From NCBI GenBank assembly GCA_022794255.1, contig JAAWEL010000038.1, positions 62,001-126,000 of the forward strand: DNA of 64,000 bases, written 5' to 3'. The DNA comes from Lachnospiraceae bacterium. GTDB taxonomy: Bacteria; Bacillota; Clostridia; Lachnospirales; Lachnospiraceae. The translations under genes and the position numbers were made by a program. The notes under the pieces are model-generated. The model was given only the letters and a program-made list of their open reading frames with translations, was not told the origin of the DNA and ran no database searches. Positions 1 to 10,269 of this stretch are shown in pieces; within the stretch, counting starts at the first letter, position 1; every line of letters starts with the position of its first letter.

Positions 1-55
1 AGTCTGTGTTAAAAGAGGCGCACAGGCTATCAAAAACACATGAGGAGGAACAGGA

Positions 56-1159
56 ATGAAAAAAAGAAGTTGTATGGCAGTTGTTATGGCAGCAATGGTG
101 GCTTTTTCTGCTACCGGATGCAGCAGCTCTTCGGCTCCGGCTACAAAAGCCGCAGAGACTACTGCGGCTACTGAGGCAGCTAAAACTGCAGAGACGGCTG
201 CCGAGAAGGAAGAGACAGAAGCACAAGCTCCCACAGGTGAGGCCAAATATGTGCTGCGCTTTGGACACACTCTGACAGAGCAGGATCTTCCCCACATATA
301 CATGCAGAAGTGGGCGGATTCTGTTCGGGAGAAAACCAATGGGGAGGTTGAGATTGAGATCTATGCCAATGCTCAGCTGGGAACCGAGGAGGATGTTATC
401 GAGCAGATTCGCCAGGGTGCCAACATTGGATGGCAGACAGACTTTGCAAGACTTGGCTCTTATGTAAATGATCTTTCTGTCTGTAATGCAGCATATTTTA
501 TTGACAATCAGGAGGAGGCCTTTGCTCTGAGAGATTCCCAGACAATCATTGACCTGAATAAGAAATTGGCAGATGAGTACAATATCTGTAATTTTTCTTG
601 GGACTGGGATCAGGGACCGAGACATCTTTTTACCAATAAGGCAGCTTATAAGCCGGAGGATTTAAAGGGATTGATGATCCGTACCGCACCGGCTCCCATC
701 TGGGTGGAGTCTGTCAACAGTCTTGGATGTACTGCAGCAGCTTTGAGTCTGGGCGAGGTATACACCGGAATCCAGACAAAGGTAGTGGATGGCTGTGAGC
801 TTCCCTATAATAATGCATTAAACCTGAAGATTCATGAGGTTTGTGACTATGTTATTGAGACAGGGCATTTCTTTGCTATCAATACCATGATCGTCAGCCA
901 GGAGTGGATGGATTCTCTGCCGGAGGAGTATCAGAAGATTTTTGTAGACGAGTGCAATAGATTTGGCGAGGAGGAGACGATTGCTCTTGCAGAGCAGACA
1001 GCTGGCAGCAAGCAGGCTATGATCGATGCAGGAATCACGGTGATTGAGCCGGATGAGATTGATATGGAGGCATTCAAGGCCAACAGCCAGAAAGCTTACG
1101 ATGCTCTGAATCTTTCGGCAGTGAGAGAAGCTGTGTACAAGGATATCGGTAAGCAGTAA
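56..1159 (+). CDS. TRAP transporter solute-binding lipoprotein, DctP family
   Basis: Lipoprotein signal (FSATGCSSS), Thr/Ala-rich linker, DctP-type core (LRFGHTLTEQ..., LKGLMIRTAPAPIWVESVNSLGCTAAALSLGEVYTGIQTKVVDGCELP); followed by dctQ and dctM. Confidence 0.93.
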   Translation: MKKRSCMAVVMAAMVAFSATGCSSSSAPATKAAETTAATEAAKTAETAAEKEETEAQAPTGEAKYVLRFGHTLTEQDLPHIYMQKWADSVREKTNGEVEIEIYANAQLGTEEDVIEQIRQGANIGWQTDFARLGSYVNDLSVCNAAYFIDNQEEAFALRDSQTIIDLNKKLADEYNICNFSWDWDQGPRHLFTNKAAYKPEDLKGLMIRTAPAPIWVESVNSLGCTAAALSLGEVYTGIQTKVVDGCELPYNNALNLKIHEVCDYVIETGHFFAINTMIVSQEWMDSLPEEYQKIFVDECNRFGEEETIALAEQTAGSKQAMIDAGITVIEPDEIDMEAFKANSQKAYDALNLSAVREAVYKDIGKQ

Positions 1160-1195
1160 AACAGGAAACCTGCTGTTGGATCTCATTTAACAGGA

Positions 1196-1218
1196 GTTGG
1201 ATGCCTTTGGCATCCGAC
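1196..1218 (+). promoter_or_regulatory. Intergenic hairpin between dctP and dctQ
   Basis: GTTGGATGCC-TTT-GGCATCCGAC, 10-bp stem with one G.U pair, in the dctP-dctQ gap. Confidence 0.55.
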
Positions 1219-1238
1219 TCTTTGCCAGGAGGTATAAA

Positions 1239-1724
1239 TTGGAAAAGTTTTACAGACGAGTATGTGATATAGAAGTGATTCTGGCCATGATTCTGCTGGG
1301 AACGAGTGTATCCATCATTTTTATTGCAGCAGTTATGAGAACAGCCGGATACCCGATCCGCTGGGGGAACGATCTGGCTCTTATGCTTTTTGCCTGGAGT
1401 ACTTTTATCAGCGCGGATATTGTTTTTCGGATTAAACGGCATGTGGTGGTAGATATACTCACATCAAAGCTGCCAGGGATTCTGCAGAATATTTGTGAGA
1501 TACTTGTACATGCCATTATTTTGTTCTCAATCGGTTTTTTGTTTTACTACGGCATGAGATCGGTGATTGCCTCCAGAGCCCGGGTGTTTCAGGCGATTCC
1601 ATGGCTGAGCTACAGCTTTGTATCGGCCAGCCTTCCATGCAGTATGGTAATGATGATGATCAATGAGCTGAGACATTTGTATTATCGGTATGTTCTGCAC
1701 ACGGAGTTAAAGGATGAAATGTAG
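1239..1724 (+). CDS. TRAP transporter small permease, DctQ family
   Basis: Four-TM small permease between DctP and DctM. AGGAGG RBS followed by TTG at 1239 is a better start than the 1197 ORF start, which lies in a hairpin. Confidence 0.88.
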   Translation: MEKFYRRVCDIEVILAMILLGTSVSIIFIAAVMRTAGYPIRWGNDLALMLFAWSTFISADIVFRIKRHVVVDILTSKLPGILQNICEILVHAIILFSIGFLFYYGMRSVIASRARVFQAIPWLSYSFVSASLPCSMVMMMINELRHLYYRYVLHTELKDEM

Positions 1725-1742
1725 AGATGTAAAGGAGTAGTT

Positions 1743-3026
1743 ATGATAATTGTATTTATCGCATTTGTTATTTTACTGTTCCTGGGTCTTCCGGTGGGCT
1801 TTTCTGTGTTTTTCTCAGGGCTTTTGTACTTTTTCCAGCACCCGGAGATTCCGCTGACAACTGTCCCTCAGCTTCCGGTCACGCAGGTTCAGAATGTTAC
1901 GCTTCTGGCAGTGCCTCTGTTTATTTTTGCGGGAAATCTTATGAATGCCTCGGGAATTACGGAAAAACTGATCCAGCTGGCTATGGCTCTGACCGGCCAT
2001 ATGAATGGAGGGTTGGCTCAGGTCAGTGTTGTGCTTTCCACCCTGATGGGCGGAGTCTCTGGCTCTGCCAATGCAGATGCAGCTATGGAGGCCCGGGTTC
2101 TTGGGCCGGATATGCTTAAGCAGGGATATCCCAAAGGATTTACAGGTTGTGTTCTTGCCTTTACTGCTTTAATCACAGCAACCATTCCTCCTGGGGTGGG
2201 CCTGATCACCTATGGAACGGTGGGGAATGTATCCATTGGCAAATTATTTGCTGCTGGTATCTTTGTGGGAACTTTGATGATGGTGATCATGATGGTCATG
2301 GTGGCAGTTGCGTCAAAGCGCTATGGCTTAAAGCCTGCTTTGGAAAAAAGAGCCTCCGCCAGGGAGATTCTGCATCTCTTAAAAGAGTGCATCTGGGCGG
2401 TTATTTTCCCGCTGATCTTATTGATTGGTATCCGCATGGGGCTGTTTACTTCCACAGAGGTAGGTTCCTTTGCCTGTGTGTACGCAATCTTTGTGGGTGT
2501 GTTTATCTATAAAAAGCTGACAGCCAGGGTTCTGTTTGAGACAATGAAGCATTCCATCATTGATATCGGTTCCATTATGTTTATGATGTCCATGTCTGGT
2601 GTATTTGGATATGGGATACCTATTGATAAGCTTCCCCAGAAGTTTACAACAGCAGTTATGGGCTTTACCACAAATCCTCTGATCGTTATGGCATTGATCG
2701 TGCTGCTTTTGGTGATTGCAGGTATGTTTATGGAAGGATCTGTCATTATTCTTCTCACAACACCTATTCTTCTTCCCATGGTGCAGAACTTTGGAATCGA
2801 CCCAGTGGTTTTTGGCATGATCCTCTGTACGGTTGTGACTATGGGAAATATGACACCGCCGGTTGGCATGGCCATGTACACAGTTTGCGGAATATTGGAT
2901 ATTAGGCTGGATGACTATATAAAGGCCTGTCTGCCCTGGATTGCCCTTGTGCTGCTTGAAGCAGCTATTTTAACCTTGTTCCCCAATGCTGTGATGTTTA
3001 TCCCAAATCTGATGTATGGCAGGTAG
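1743..3026 (+). CDS. TRAP transporter large permease, DctM family
   Basis: 427 aa multi-TM protein with DctM features (VPLFIFAGNLMNASGIT, GGVSGSANADAAM, TPPVGMAMY). Confidence 0.93.
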   Translation: MIIVFIAFVILLFLGLPVGFSVFFSGLLYFFQHPEIPLTTVPQLPVTQVQNVTLLAVPLFIFAGNLMNASGITEKLIQLAMALTGHMNGGLAQVSVVLSTLMGGVSGSANADAAMEARVLGPDMLKQGYPKGFTGCVLAFTALITATIPPGVGLITYGTVGNVSIGKLFAAGIFVGTLMMVIMMVMVAVASKRYGLKPALEKRASAREILHLLKECIWAVIFPLILLIGIRMGLFTSTEVGSFACVYAIFVGVFIYKKLTARVLFETMKHSIIDIGSIMFMMSMSGVFGYGIPIDKLPQKFTTAVMGFTTNPLIVMALIVLLLVIAGMFMEGSVIILLTTPILLPMVQNFGIDPVVFGMILCTVVTMGNMTPPVGMAMYTVCGILDIRLDDYIKACLPWIALVLLEAAILTLFPNAVMFIPNLMYGR

Positions 3027-3062
3027 CAGTATAGACAGACAATATAAGGAGAAGTTGGAAAG

Positions 3063-3743
3063 ATGGAAGAAAGAAGAAAAATTTTATGTCCTTCAATTTT
3101 GAATCTGGCGATTGATCATATTCGGGAAGAAATTGAAAAGCTGGATAAAACAGATATGGACATTTACCATGTGGATATAATGGACGGGATGTTTGTGCCC
3201 AATTTTGCAATGTCCGTAAGAGAACTGGAAATGATTCGCAGGATCACGGATCAGGGACAGAAAAAGCAGATTGATTGTCATATGATGGTAATGGAGCCCC
3301 ACCGCTATGTGGAAATGATGGCAAATGCAGGGGCAGATATTATCTATATACATCCGGAATCCGAGCTGGTTCCCTCGGCAACCTTAGAACAGATACAGAG
3401 GCTGGGAAAAAAGACAGGTCTGGTGTTAAATCCCTGCACCACCCTGGAAAGTGTCAGAAGCATGCGTCCCATTACGGATTATGTAATGGTTATGGGGGTT
3501 AATCCGGGGTTTGCAGGGAGAGACTTTATGCCTTATACCAGGGAGAAATTTGTGGAGCTGAATCAGTACCGGCAAGAGCATGGCTTGGGCTATCATCTGG
3601 TGTTGGACGGAGGGGCCACAAAGGAGGTTATCTCAGATCTGTATCATAATTGCGGGATTGAAGGGTATGTTCTTGGAAAACAGGAGCTTTTCTTTCAGAA
3701 GGAGGATTATGCCTCCTGTATTAATCGGATAAGAGGCTTTTAG
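3063..3743 (+). CDS. Ribulose-phosphate 3-epimerase family protein (Rpe/AlsE-like)
   Basis: LCPSILN..., HVDIMDGMFVPNFA, DCHMMVMEP, VMVMGVNPGFAGRDF, LVLDGGA motifs. Confidence 0.88.
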   Translation: MEERRKILCPSILNLAIDHIREEIEKLDKTDMDIYHVDIMDGMFVPNFAMSVRELEMIRRITDQGQKKQIDCHMMVMEPHRYVEMMANAGADIIYIHPESELVPSATLEQIQRLGKKTGLVLNPCTTLESVRSMRPITDYVMVMGVNPGFAGRDFMPYTREKFVELNQYRQEHGLGYHLVLDGGATKEVISDLYHNCGIEGYVLGKQELFFQKEDYASCINRIRGF

Positions 3744-3772
3744 CGCGGTTTTTTAAAGAATTGGAGGGAGCT

Positions 3773-4528
3773 GTGGACTTTCAGGATAAGGTGATACTGA
3801 TAACCGGGGCAGGGGCAGGGATCGGTGAAGCGGCAGCCCTGGCTTTTGCCAAAAAGGGAGCAAAGGTGGTCTGCAATTCGGTCTCAGAATCGGCGAAGAA
3901 GGTGGCCGGGGAAATCAGAGACAGAGGGGGAGAAAGTTTATTTGTCCAGGGGGATATCTCGGATAAGGAGGCAGTGGCAAGGGTGCTAGACCAGACCATG
4001 CAGACCTATAAAAGGCTGGATGTGTTGGTGAATAATGCGGGGATTGTTTTAGGAGGCACCATTGAAAATACCACGCTTGAGGATTTTCACAGGACATTGG
4101 ATGTGAATGTGATCGGTACATTTCTCATGTCACAGGGAGCGGTTGATATTATGAAAAGACAGGGAGGCGGGCGGATTGTCCATGTGTCGTCTGTGGCAGG
4201 TATAAAGGGGCATGTGAACCGGCTGGCTTACTCTGCCAGCAAGGGCGCAGTGATCGCCATGACAAAGGCCATGGCTTTAGAGCTGTGCCACGACAACATC
4301 CAGGTAAACTGTGTATGTCCGGGAACCACCCTTACTCCTTCTCTCAGAGAGAGGATCCGGACCTCTGCGGATCCGAAACTGGCTATGGAGCAGTTTTGTG
4401 CGCGTCAGCCCATAGGCCGTCTGGGAACTCCAGAGGAGATTGCTCAGGCCATCCTTTTTGCTGCCAGCCATAAGGCAGGATTTATGACAGGGAGTATTCT
4501 TTCCATTGATGGCGGAATGACCATGTAA
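3773..4528 (+). CDS. Short-chain dehydrogenase/reductase (SDR)
   Basis: TGAGAGIG cofactor motif, NNAG, YSASKGA active site, C-terminal IDGGMTM. GTG at 3773 behind GGAGGG RBS. Confidence 0.9.
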   Translation: MDFQDKVILITGAGAGIGEAAALAFAKKGAKVVCNSVSESAKKVAGEIRDRGGESLFVQGDISDKEAVARVLDQTMQTYKRLDVLVNNAGIVLGGTIENTTLEDFHRTLDVNVIGTFLMSQGAVDIMKRQGGGRIVHVSSVAGIKGHVNRLAYSASKGAVIAMTKAMALELCHDNIQVNCVCPGTTLTPSLRERIRTSADPKLAMEQFCARQPIGRLGTPEEIAQAILFAASHKAGFMTGSILSIDGGMTM

Positions 4529-4557
4529 TCATGATAAGAAAATGCACAAAGACAAAG

Positions 4558-4618
4558 GATGAGGCTGCTGCAAAGCCTGGCAAGGTAAAATCACACCAGG
4601 TTTTGCAGCAGCCTCATC
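4558..4618. terminator. Bidirectional rho-independent terminator between convergent operons
   Basis: 23-bp inverted repeat GATGAGGCTGCTGCAAAGCCTGG (4558-4580) / CCAGGTTTTGCAGCAGCCTCATC (4596-4618), one G.T position. Confidence 0.88.
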
Positions 4619-4651
4619 TTGGTTTTACATCGTTCTCTGATTTATTTCTTC

Positions 4652-5692
4652 CTACAGACAGATCTCTCTTCCGTTTGACAACAGGGCTGCCTCAAAGATT
4701 TCCGTGATCTCTTTGGCAAAAGACAAAGAGCCTTTTATGGGAGGCTGATCATTGAGGATGCAATTGCAGAAGTATTCCAGCTCCTGAACCATGCCCTGCA
4801 CAAACAATGCTTTATTTTCCGGGCTGGCCTGGCATGTGACCGGCTCCCATACCAGATCCCCTCCCTCAAAGCCAGGGGAGGCAAAGGAGGAGGCGTAGTC
4901 GTACTCATAAGAGGGAATGCCCCGGTGCAGAGTAACCTTGCTGCTGCAGTCAACTTCAATGGACCAACCATCCCCGTATACCTTGTACGCATCCCGGGCT
5001 GGCTTTTCTCCGGCAGCCAGGTGAAGATTGCCGATGACTCCGCTTTGGAAGCGAAGCTGAATCACGCCGAAGCCCCTCTCATTGGTCAGGGCCTGAACGC
5101 TTTTTACCGGGCCGGCAACCTGAAGCATAAAGGATAAGGGGTGACTGCTGTTTTTCATCCATTCGCTGAACTCTCCGGATTTTAGAGAGGCAGGGCCGTC
5201 TTTTGGCATGTAGATGGGATAGATGGCAAGGATGCTGCTCATATCTGGATAAAGGCCGCTTGCAAGGATCTCCTGAACCTTGCAGGTAGCAGGCATAAAG
5301 GCTTTTTTGTAACCCACAACCACATGTTTTTTGTATTTTAGAGAGGCATCCATCATCTTTTTAATGCCGTCAGTATTGGCGGCTGCCGGTTTTTCAATGA
5401 ACACATGGAGCTTGTGGGCTAAGGCCTCACAAGCCAGCTTAGGATGCAGGAAGGGGGAGACTGCCATGATTACCCCATCCAACCGTTCCTTTTCATACAT
5501 CTCCTCAGGACAGGTGTAGCCATTGCAGTGGTATTCGGCTATGGTGCGGTTTAAGCGTTCTTCACTCCGGTTGCAGATAGCAACCAGCTCTGCCGGGAGA
5601 AAATGGAGAGCCGGAAGAAGATTCCGGTATGTGTGAGAGCCGGCGCCTACGATTCCAACCCGTACTTTCTTGTTATATTCTCTCTGATACAT
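4652..5692 (-). CDS. Gfo/Idh/MocA family oxidoreductase
   Basis: N-terminal VRVGIVGAGSHT Rossmann motif, HVFIEKPAAAN, C-terminal oxidoreductase domain. Confidence 0.87.
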   Translation of the reverse strand: MYQREYNKKVRVGIVGAGSHTYRNLLPALHFLPAELVAICNRSEERLNRTIAEYHCNGYTCPEEMYEKERLDGVIMAVSPFLHPKLACEALAHKLHVFIEKPAAANTDGIKKMMDASLKYKKHVVVGYKKAFMPATCKVQEILASGLYPDMSSILAIYPIYMPKDGPASLKSGEFSEWMKNSSHPLSFMLQVAGPVKSVQALTNERGFGVIQLRFQSGVIGNLHLAAGEKPARDAYKVYGDGWSIEVDCSSKVTLHRGIPSYEYDYASSFASPGFEGGDLVWEPVTCQASPENKALFVQGMVQELEYFCNCILNDQPPIKGSLSFAKEITEIFEAALLSNGREICL

Positions 5693-6057
5693 CAGATTTC
5701 CTCCACATCTTTTGTCACTATCACATCGCTTCCAAGGCCGAGAACATTGGAGAGGATTACATCTCCTGTTCGCACCGGGGCAATGAGTGTGACAGCTTTT
5801 ATTTGTTCCATAACATCAAAAATTCGGTTCTTGGGAACCGGATGACTCAGGCGGACACTGGCTAAGGGGAGAGCGCCGCCTTTTACCAGGACAGAGCTGG
5901 AAATAGTCCGCTGAGGATCTGTCAGCTCTTGACGGACATAGGCAATACCGCCTTGACAGCCGGCTCCATTTATGGACTTAATGGAGTTTTTTTCATCTAT
6001 ATCAGCCTGGACTGTACATCCGTTGGGGCAGAGGATACAAATAAATTCTTTCAGCAT
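5692..6057 (-). CDS. DUF1667 family cysteine-motif protein
   Basis: MLKEFICILCPNGCTVQAD...GAGCQGGIAYVRQE. Start ATG at 6057 overlaps the upstream gene stop region; the longer ORF N-terminus is antisense/out-of-frame read-through. Confidence 0.8.
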   Translation of the reverse strand: MLKEFICILCPNGCTVQADIDEKNSIKSINGAGCQGGIAYVRQELTDPQRTISSSVLVKGGALPLASVRLSHPVPKNRIFDVMEQIKAVTLIAPVRTGDVILSNVLGLGSDVIVTKDVEEI

Positions 6058-7286
6058 ACTACGCTCACCTCGATTTCTTCGGTTTCCCGAATCCCGTCTT
6101 TTGAAAGGGGGATTTGGATCATTTCTGCAGGAAGGGCCTTTTTCATTTGCCGGCAGGCCAAAACCGTATTTCCTTGTTTTACGAAAATGGCACAATTCTG
6201 AAAGGGTTGATTGACCCGCATGGAGAGGGTTATATCCTGGACGCCGCTGATTTTGTGAGGAATGGTGTGATTGATGCCAAAGCCTGCCTTCACCGGGATC
6301 CGGCACTGGGGCAGGGAACCGTTTGCCACATATTTGGCAGCGCTTTTAGCCAGCTGTTCTGCCTCAAGAGAGACAAAATCCACCAGGTCATGGACGTGAA
6401 GCACATTTCCGGCAGCGAAAAACCCTTCCTGGCTGGTCTGGAAATGCTCATCCACAAGAGCGCCTCTGGTCCGGTCATCCAGACAAAGCCCGGCGTCAAT
6501 GGAAAGCTCGTTTTCCGGAATCAGTCCCACGGAAAGTATGACTGTGTCACAAAAATATTCCTTTTCAGTTCCTGGAATAGGCTTTAAGGCCGCATCCACC
6601 TGGGAAACGGTCACACCGGTTACCCGCTCCCTGCCGTGAATGGCGGTGATGGTGTGGCTTAAATACAAGGGAATGTTATAGTCATCCAGACATTGACGGA
6701 TATTTCTGGGAAGTCCGCTGGGGACTGGCTGAATCTCAAAGACTGCCTGGACATGAGCCCCTTCCAGGGTAAGACGCCGGGCCATAATCATGCCGATATC
6801 CCCGGAGCCAAGGATCAGGATCTCCTTTCCCACCATGCGGTTATATAGGTTCATATAGCTTTGTGCCACTCCGGCTGTAAATACACCCGCAGGACGTTCC
6901 CCCGGAATCCCAAGAGCGCCCCTGGTCCGCTCCCGGCAGCCCATGGCCAGGATCACAGCCTTGGCCTGAAGCTTTCGCAGGCCGTTTCGGGAAGCGAGAG
7001 TGATTACCTTATCTCTGGTGATACTAAGAACAGTAGTATCGGTAAGGAAAGAAATGTGAAGCGATAAAACCTGATCAATAAAAAATTTTGCATATTCAGG
7101 ACCGCTTAGGCTGCGGCGAAATCGGGTCATGCCAAAGCCATCATGGATACACTGGCGGAGAATGCCTCCCATGGTTTTTTCCCGCTCTACAAGAAGGATG
7201 TCCCGGATGCCATTTTTGTGGAGTTCAACGGCAGCGGCCAGGCCGGCAGGACCTCCTCCTACAATTACCACATCATGCGTTTCCAT
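6051..7286 (-). CDS. FAD-dependent pyridine nucleotide-disulphide oxidoreductase (GlpB/hydrogen-cyanide-synthase-like position in trio)
   Basis: METHDVVIVGGGPAGLAAA, ILGSGDIGMIMARR, C-terminal FFAAGNVLHVHDLVD. Confidence 0.85.
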   Translation of the reverse strand: METHDVVIVGGGPAGLAAAVELHKNGIRDILLVEREKTMGGILRQCIHDGFGMTRFRRSLSGPEYAKFFIDQVLSLHISFLTDTTVLSITRDKVITLASRNGLRKLQAKAVILAMGCRERTRGALGIPGERPAGVFTAGVAQSYMNLYNRMVGKEILILGSGDIGMIMARRLTLEGAHVQAVFEIQPVPSGLPRNIRQCLDDYNIPLYLSHTITAIHGRERVTGVTVSQVDAALKPIPGTEKEYFCDTVILSVGLIPENELSIDAGLCLDDRTRGALVDEHFQTSQEGFFAAGNVLHVHDLVDFVSLEAEQLAKSAAKYVANGSLPQCRIPVKAGFGINHTIPHKISGVQDITLSMRVNQPFQNCAIFVKQGNTVLACRQMKKALPAEMIQIPLSKDGIRETEEIEVSVVC

Positions 7287-7290
7287 ATCT

Positions 7291-8745
7291 TCAGCCCTCC
7301 TTTCTGATAGTTCCCGTAAACATCCAGGAATTTTTGTGAGCATATCGAAGATCCTGGGGATGTATTCCCAGCTCCTCCTCCATCAGCTTTGTAATGCGCA
7401 TTTGACAATATCCTCCCTGGCATCGTCCCATCATGGAACGGGTGCGGTATTTAATACCTGTGACAGTGGAGACCCCCAGAGGATTATGGATTGCCTGGAG
7501 AATCTCTGCCTTGGAAACCTTTTCGCAGCGGCAGATGATCTCCCCGTAATCAGGATTTTGAGCAATAAGCCGGGCCTTTGTTTCATCATCTTGCTGTTCA
7601 AAGCGGAGAATGCCGTTGCGTTTTGGCTGAAACGCTGGATTGTAAGAAAAGGATTCATATTCCTGCATCATTTCGGCCACCATACGCCCGATGGGCACGG
7701 CGGCAGTCAGGCCGGGAGACTCGATGCCAACCAGATTTACTGCATTGGGAGCCAGCTCAGGCCGGATCTCAATCTTGAAATCCTGGATCACTCCATTTTC
7801 GTCCACCCATTTAGGCAGGATGCCAGAGTAGTTGCGTATGTAGTCAGCTCTGTGGATATGAGGCCAGATCTGAGAAGCGCTCTTTGCCAGATAATCCATG
7901 TTGGTCTGAGGGACCCCATAGTAAGAAAAATCTGTGACTGTCTCAGCATTGGGGCCGATAATCACATTTCCGTCTGTTGTGTTGGTCACGTGGATCCCCA
8001 TATAGGTGTTGGAGGGAACCGGGTAAATGGGCATGGGGAGCTTACAGCCTGTACGGCGATCCAGAATAATGTAGTCTCCTTTGGAGCCGATTACACGATA
8101 GCCGTGGATTCCCAGCAGGTCAGAGATTTTGCCGCAGCCAAGGCCGGCGCTGTTGATCACCCAGCGTGTCCTGAATATGCCGTGGGTGGTGGTTATCTGA
8201 TAAGAGCTATCTTGTCGTAAGATGGATGTTACTTCATGATCAAAAAAATAGCGGGCTCCATTCTGCGCTGCATTTTCAGCCAGGGCGATTGTGTAGCCGA
8301 AAGGATCCAGGATACCAGAATTTTTGGAATACATAGCAAACTCTCCCACAGCGGCCGGAACCAGCTGGTGAAGTTCTTCTTTAGAGATCAGAGTCAGGCC
8401 TGTGGCTTTGTTTTTCTCTCCCTGGGCTATGGTGTGTTTTAATGTGGCAAGATCTTCTTTTGTGCTGCCCACAAGAACTTTGCCGCACCGCAGGAAGGGA
8501 AAATCAAGATCCTTGGAAAGCTTTGCCATTTCCTGGTTCCCCTCCACGCAGAGCCGGGCCTTTAAACTTCCCTCATCGTAGGCAAAGCCTCCGTGTACCA
8601 CTGCGGAGTTCCGGCCGCTGGTTTCGCAGCACACATCCAGGTTCTTTTCCAGAACCCCGATTTTCAGCTTAAACCGGGTCAGCTCCCTGGCGATTGCGCT
8701 TCCCACCACACCTGCGCCGATCACAAGGACATCAAATTGTTCCAT
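7291..8745 (-). CDS. GlpA/L2HGDH-like FAD-dependent dehydrogenase with C-terminal BFD-like [2Fe-2S] domain
   Basis: MEQFDVLVIGAGVVGSAIAREL, DAO fold, IICRCEKVSKAEI...GRCQGGYCQ cysteine motif. Confidence 0.87.
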   Translation of the reverse strand: MEQFDVLVIGAGVVGSAIARELTRFKLKIGVLEKNLDVCCETSGRNSAVVHGGFAYDEGSLKARLCVEGNQEMAKLSKDLDFPFLRCGKVLVGSTKEDLATLKHTIAQGEKNKATGLTLISKEELHQLVPAAVGEFAMYSKNSGILDPFGYTIALAENAAQNGARYFFDHEVTSILRQDSSYQITTTHGIFRTRWVINSAGLGCGKISDLLGIHGYRVIGSKGDYIILDRRTGCKLPMPIYPVPSNTYMGIHVTNTTDGNVIIGPNAETVTDFSYYGVPQTNMDYLAKSASQIWPHIHRADYIRNYSGILPKWVDENGVIQDFKIEIRPELAPNAVNLVGIESPGLTAAVPIGRMVAEMMQEYESFSYNPAFQPKRNGILRFEQQDDETKARLIAQNPDYGEIICRCEKVSKAEILQAIHNPLGVSTVTGIKYRTRSMMGRCQGGYCQMRITKLMEEELGIHPQDLRYAHKNSWMFTGTIRKEG

Positions 8746-8961
8746 GCGTAACCTCCTAATTTGATTTGCAAACATAATCATCCTATAAATATATTATAAT
8801 ATACCATGAAAATCAGAAAAAATCAATAAAATATTATAAAAACAGAATAATTCATCCTATAAATTTGATGATGGAAGATAAGCTGTGATATCATTGACCG
8901 ATCTTTGAAGCTTTGGAACAGGCACAGGACAAACGGTATCCTGTGCCTGAAGCTTTATCTG

Positions 8962-10266
8962 CTACCCGATCATTCCTGCCACCATGGGAAGCCATAATGT
9001 GACAGCAGAGACATAGGTGACTAACATCAGTCCGGCCAAGATAGCCCCATAGTACAAAAGCATATAGGGCATGACCTTTGAAAGCGAGGTTTTTCCTATT
9101 TTGATTGCCACAAACAGAGTGTTTCCCACAGGCGGGGTGATGTTGCCAATGCACAGATTATATACAAGAATCAGGCCAAACTGAACCGGGTTCATGCCAA
9201 ATGTCTTTACCACAGGAAGGAACAGGGGGGTGAAGATCAGAATGGCAGGGGTTACATCCATAAAGGTTCCGGAAATTAAAAGAATCCCGTTCATAATCAG
9301 GAGAAGAATGACCGGATTGTCAGTGAGCCCAAGGAGAGCGGCGGAGATGGCCTGGGGAATCTGAGTAAAGGCCATTACCCATCCCATAATATTGGACACA
9401 CCGATTAAAAACACAATCATGCCGCTCATTTTGGCACTGTCAATCAGGATCTTCCAGAAAGATTTTAAGGAAAGACTCCCGTAACAGATGCTCAAAATCA
9501 GAGCATAGACCACTGCAATGGCAGAGCCTTCCGTGGCTGTGAATACGCCTGCAATAATCCCGCCAATGACCACAACGATTAGGGACAGGGCAGGGATAGC
9601 CCGAAAGGTCGATGTCACCAGATTTTTCCAGTCGTATTTTCCGGGAGTTCCCCGATAGCCCTTCTTCTTAGAGATCACCACAGCAACGGCAATACAACAG
9701 ACTGCCCACACAATGCCGGGAATATATCCTGCCAGAAAGAGAGCAGCCACAGATGTCCCTCCGGATACCAGGGAGTAAGTAATCAGGGCATTGGACGGAG
9801 GAATCAGAAGGCCTGAGGGGGCAGAGGCACCATTGGTGGCAGCACAGAGGGCGCCATCGTAACCTTGTTCCTCTTCCCCATCCCGTACCATGCTGCCGAC
9901 AGCGGCAGCTGCGGCGGAGGCAGAGCCGGAGATGGCGCCGAACAGGGCGTTGGCACCCACATTAGTCACTAAAAGAGCGCCGGGAAGTTTGCCTAAGATG
10001 GCAAGTACAAAGTCAACCAGACGTTTGGCAATCCCGCCCTGATTCATCAGGTTTCCGGCCAGAATAAAGAAGGGAATGGCGGTCAGGCTGAATTTGCTCA
10101 TTCCCACAAAGATCCGCTGAGAGGCTGTGAGAACAGAAACAGACAGGGGCACCACCTGGAGAATGGCTGCCAGGGAGGAGATGCCGATGGCATAGGAGAT
10201 GGGTACTCCGATGATCAGAAGAGCTGCCAGTACCAGTAAAATAATAAGCAGAGATTCGATTGCCAT
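8962..10266 (-). CDS. TRAP transporter large permease, DctM family
   Basis: IPFFILAGNLMNQGGIAKRL, GAISGSASAAAAAVGS, NITPPVGNTLFV. Confidence 0.93.
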   Translation of the reverse strand: MAIESLLIILLVLAALLIIGVPISYAIGISSLAAILQVVPLSVSVLTASQRIFVGMSKFSLTAIPFFILAGNLMNQGGIAKRLVDFVLAILGKLPGALLVTNVGANALFGAISGSASAAAAAVGSMVRDGEEEQGYDGALCAATNGASAPSGLLIPPSNALITYSLVSGGTSVAALFLAGYIPGIVWAVCCIAVAVVISKKKGYRGTPGKYDWKNLVTSTFRAIPALSLIVVVIGGIIAGVFTATEGSAIAVVYALILSICYGSLSLKSFWKILIDSAKMSGMIVFLIGVSNIMGWVMAFTQIPQAISAALLGLTDNPVILLLIMNGILLISGTFMDVTPAILIFTPLFLPVVKTFGMNPVQFGLILVYNLCIGNITPPVGNTLFVAIKIGKTSLSKVMPYMLLYYGAILAGLMLVTYVSAVTLWLPMVAGMIG

Positions 10267-10269
10267 AAG

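Noticed and set aside
5692-6306. Full 204 aa ORF as the DUF1667 protein
   Set aside because: The first 83 residues overlap the upstream oxidoreductase in another frame; a sensible start is ATG 6057.
7129-8220. 363 aa plus-strand ORF
   Set aside because: Antisense to the GlpA-like dehydrogenase (7291-8745), which has clear FAD and Fe-S motifs.
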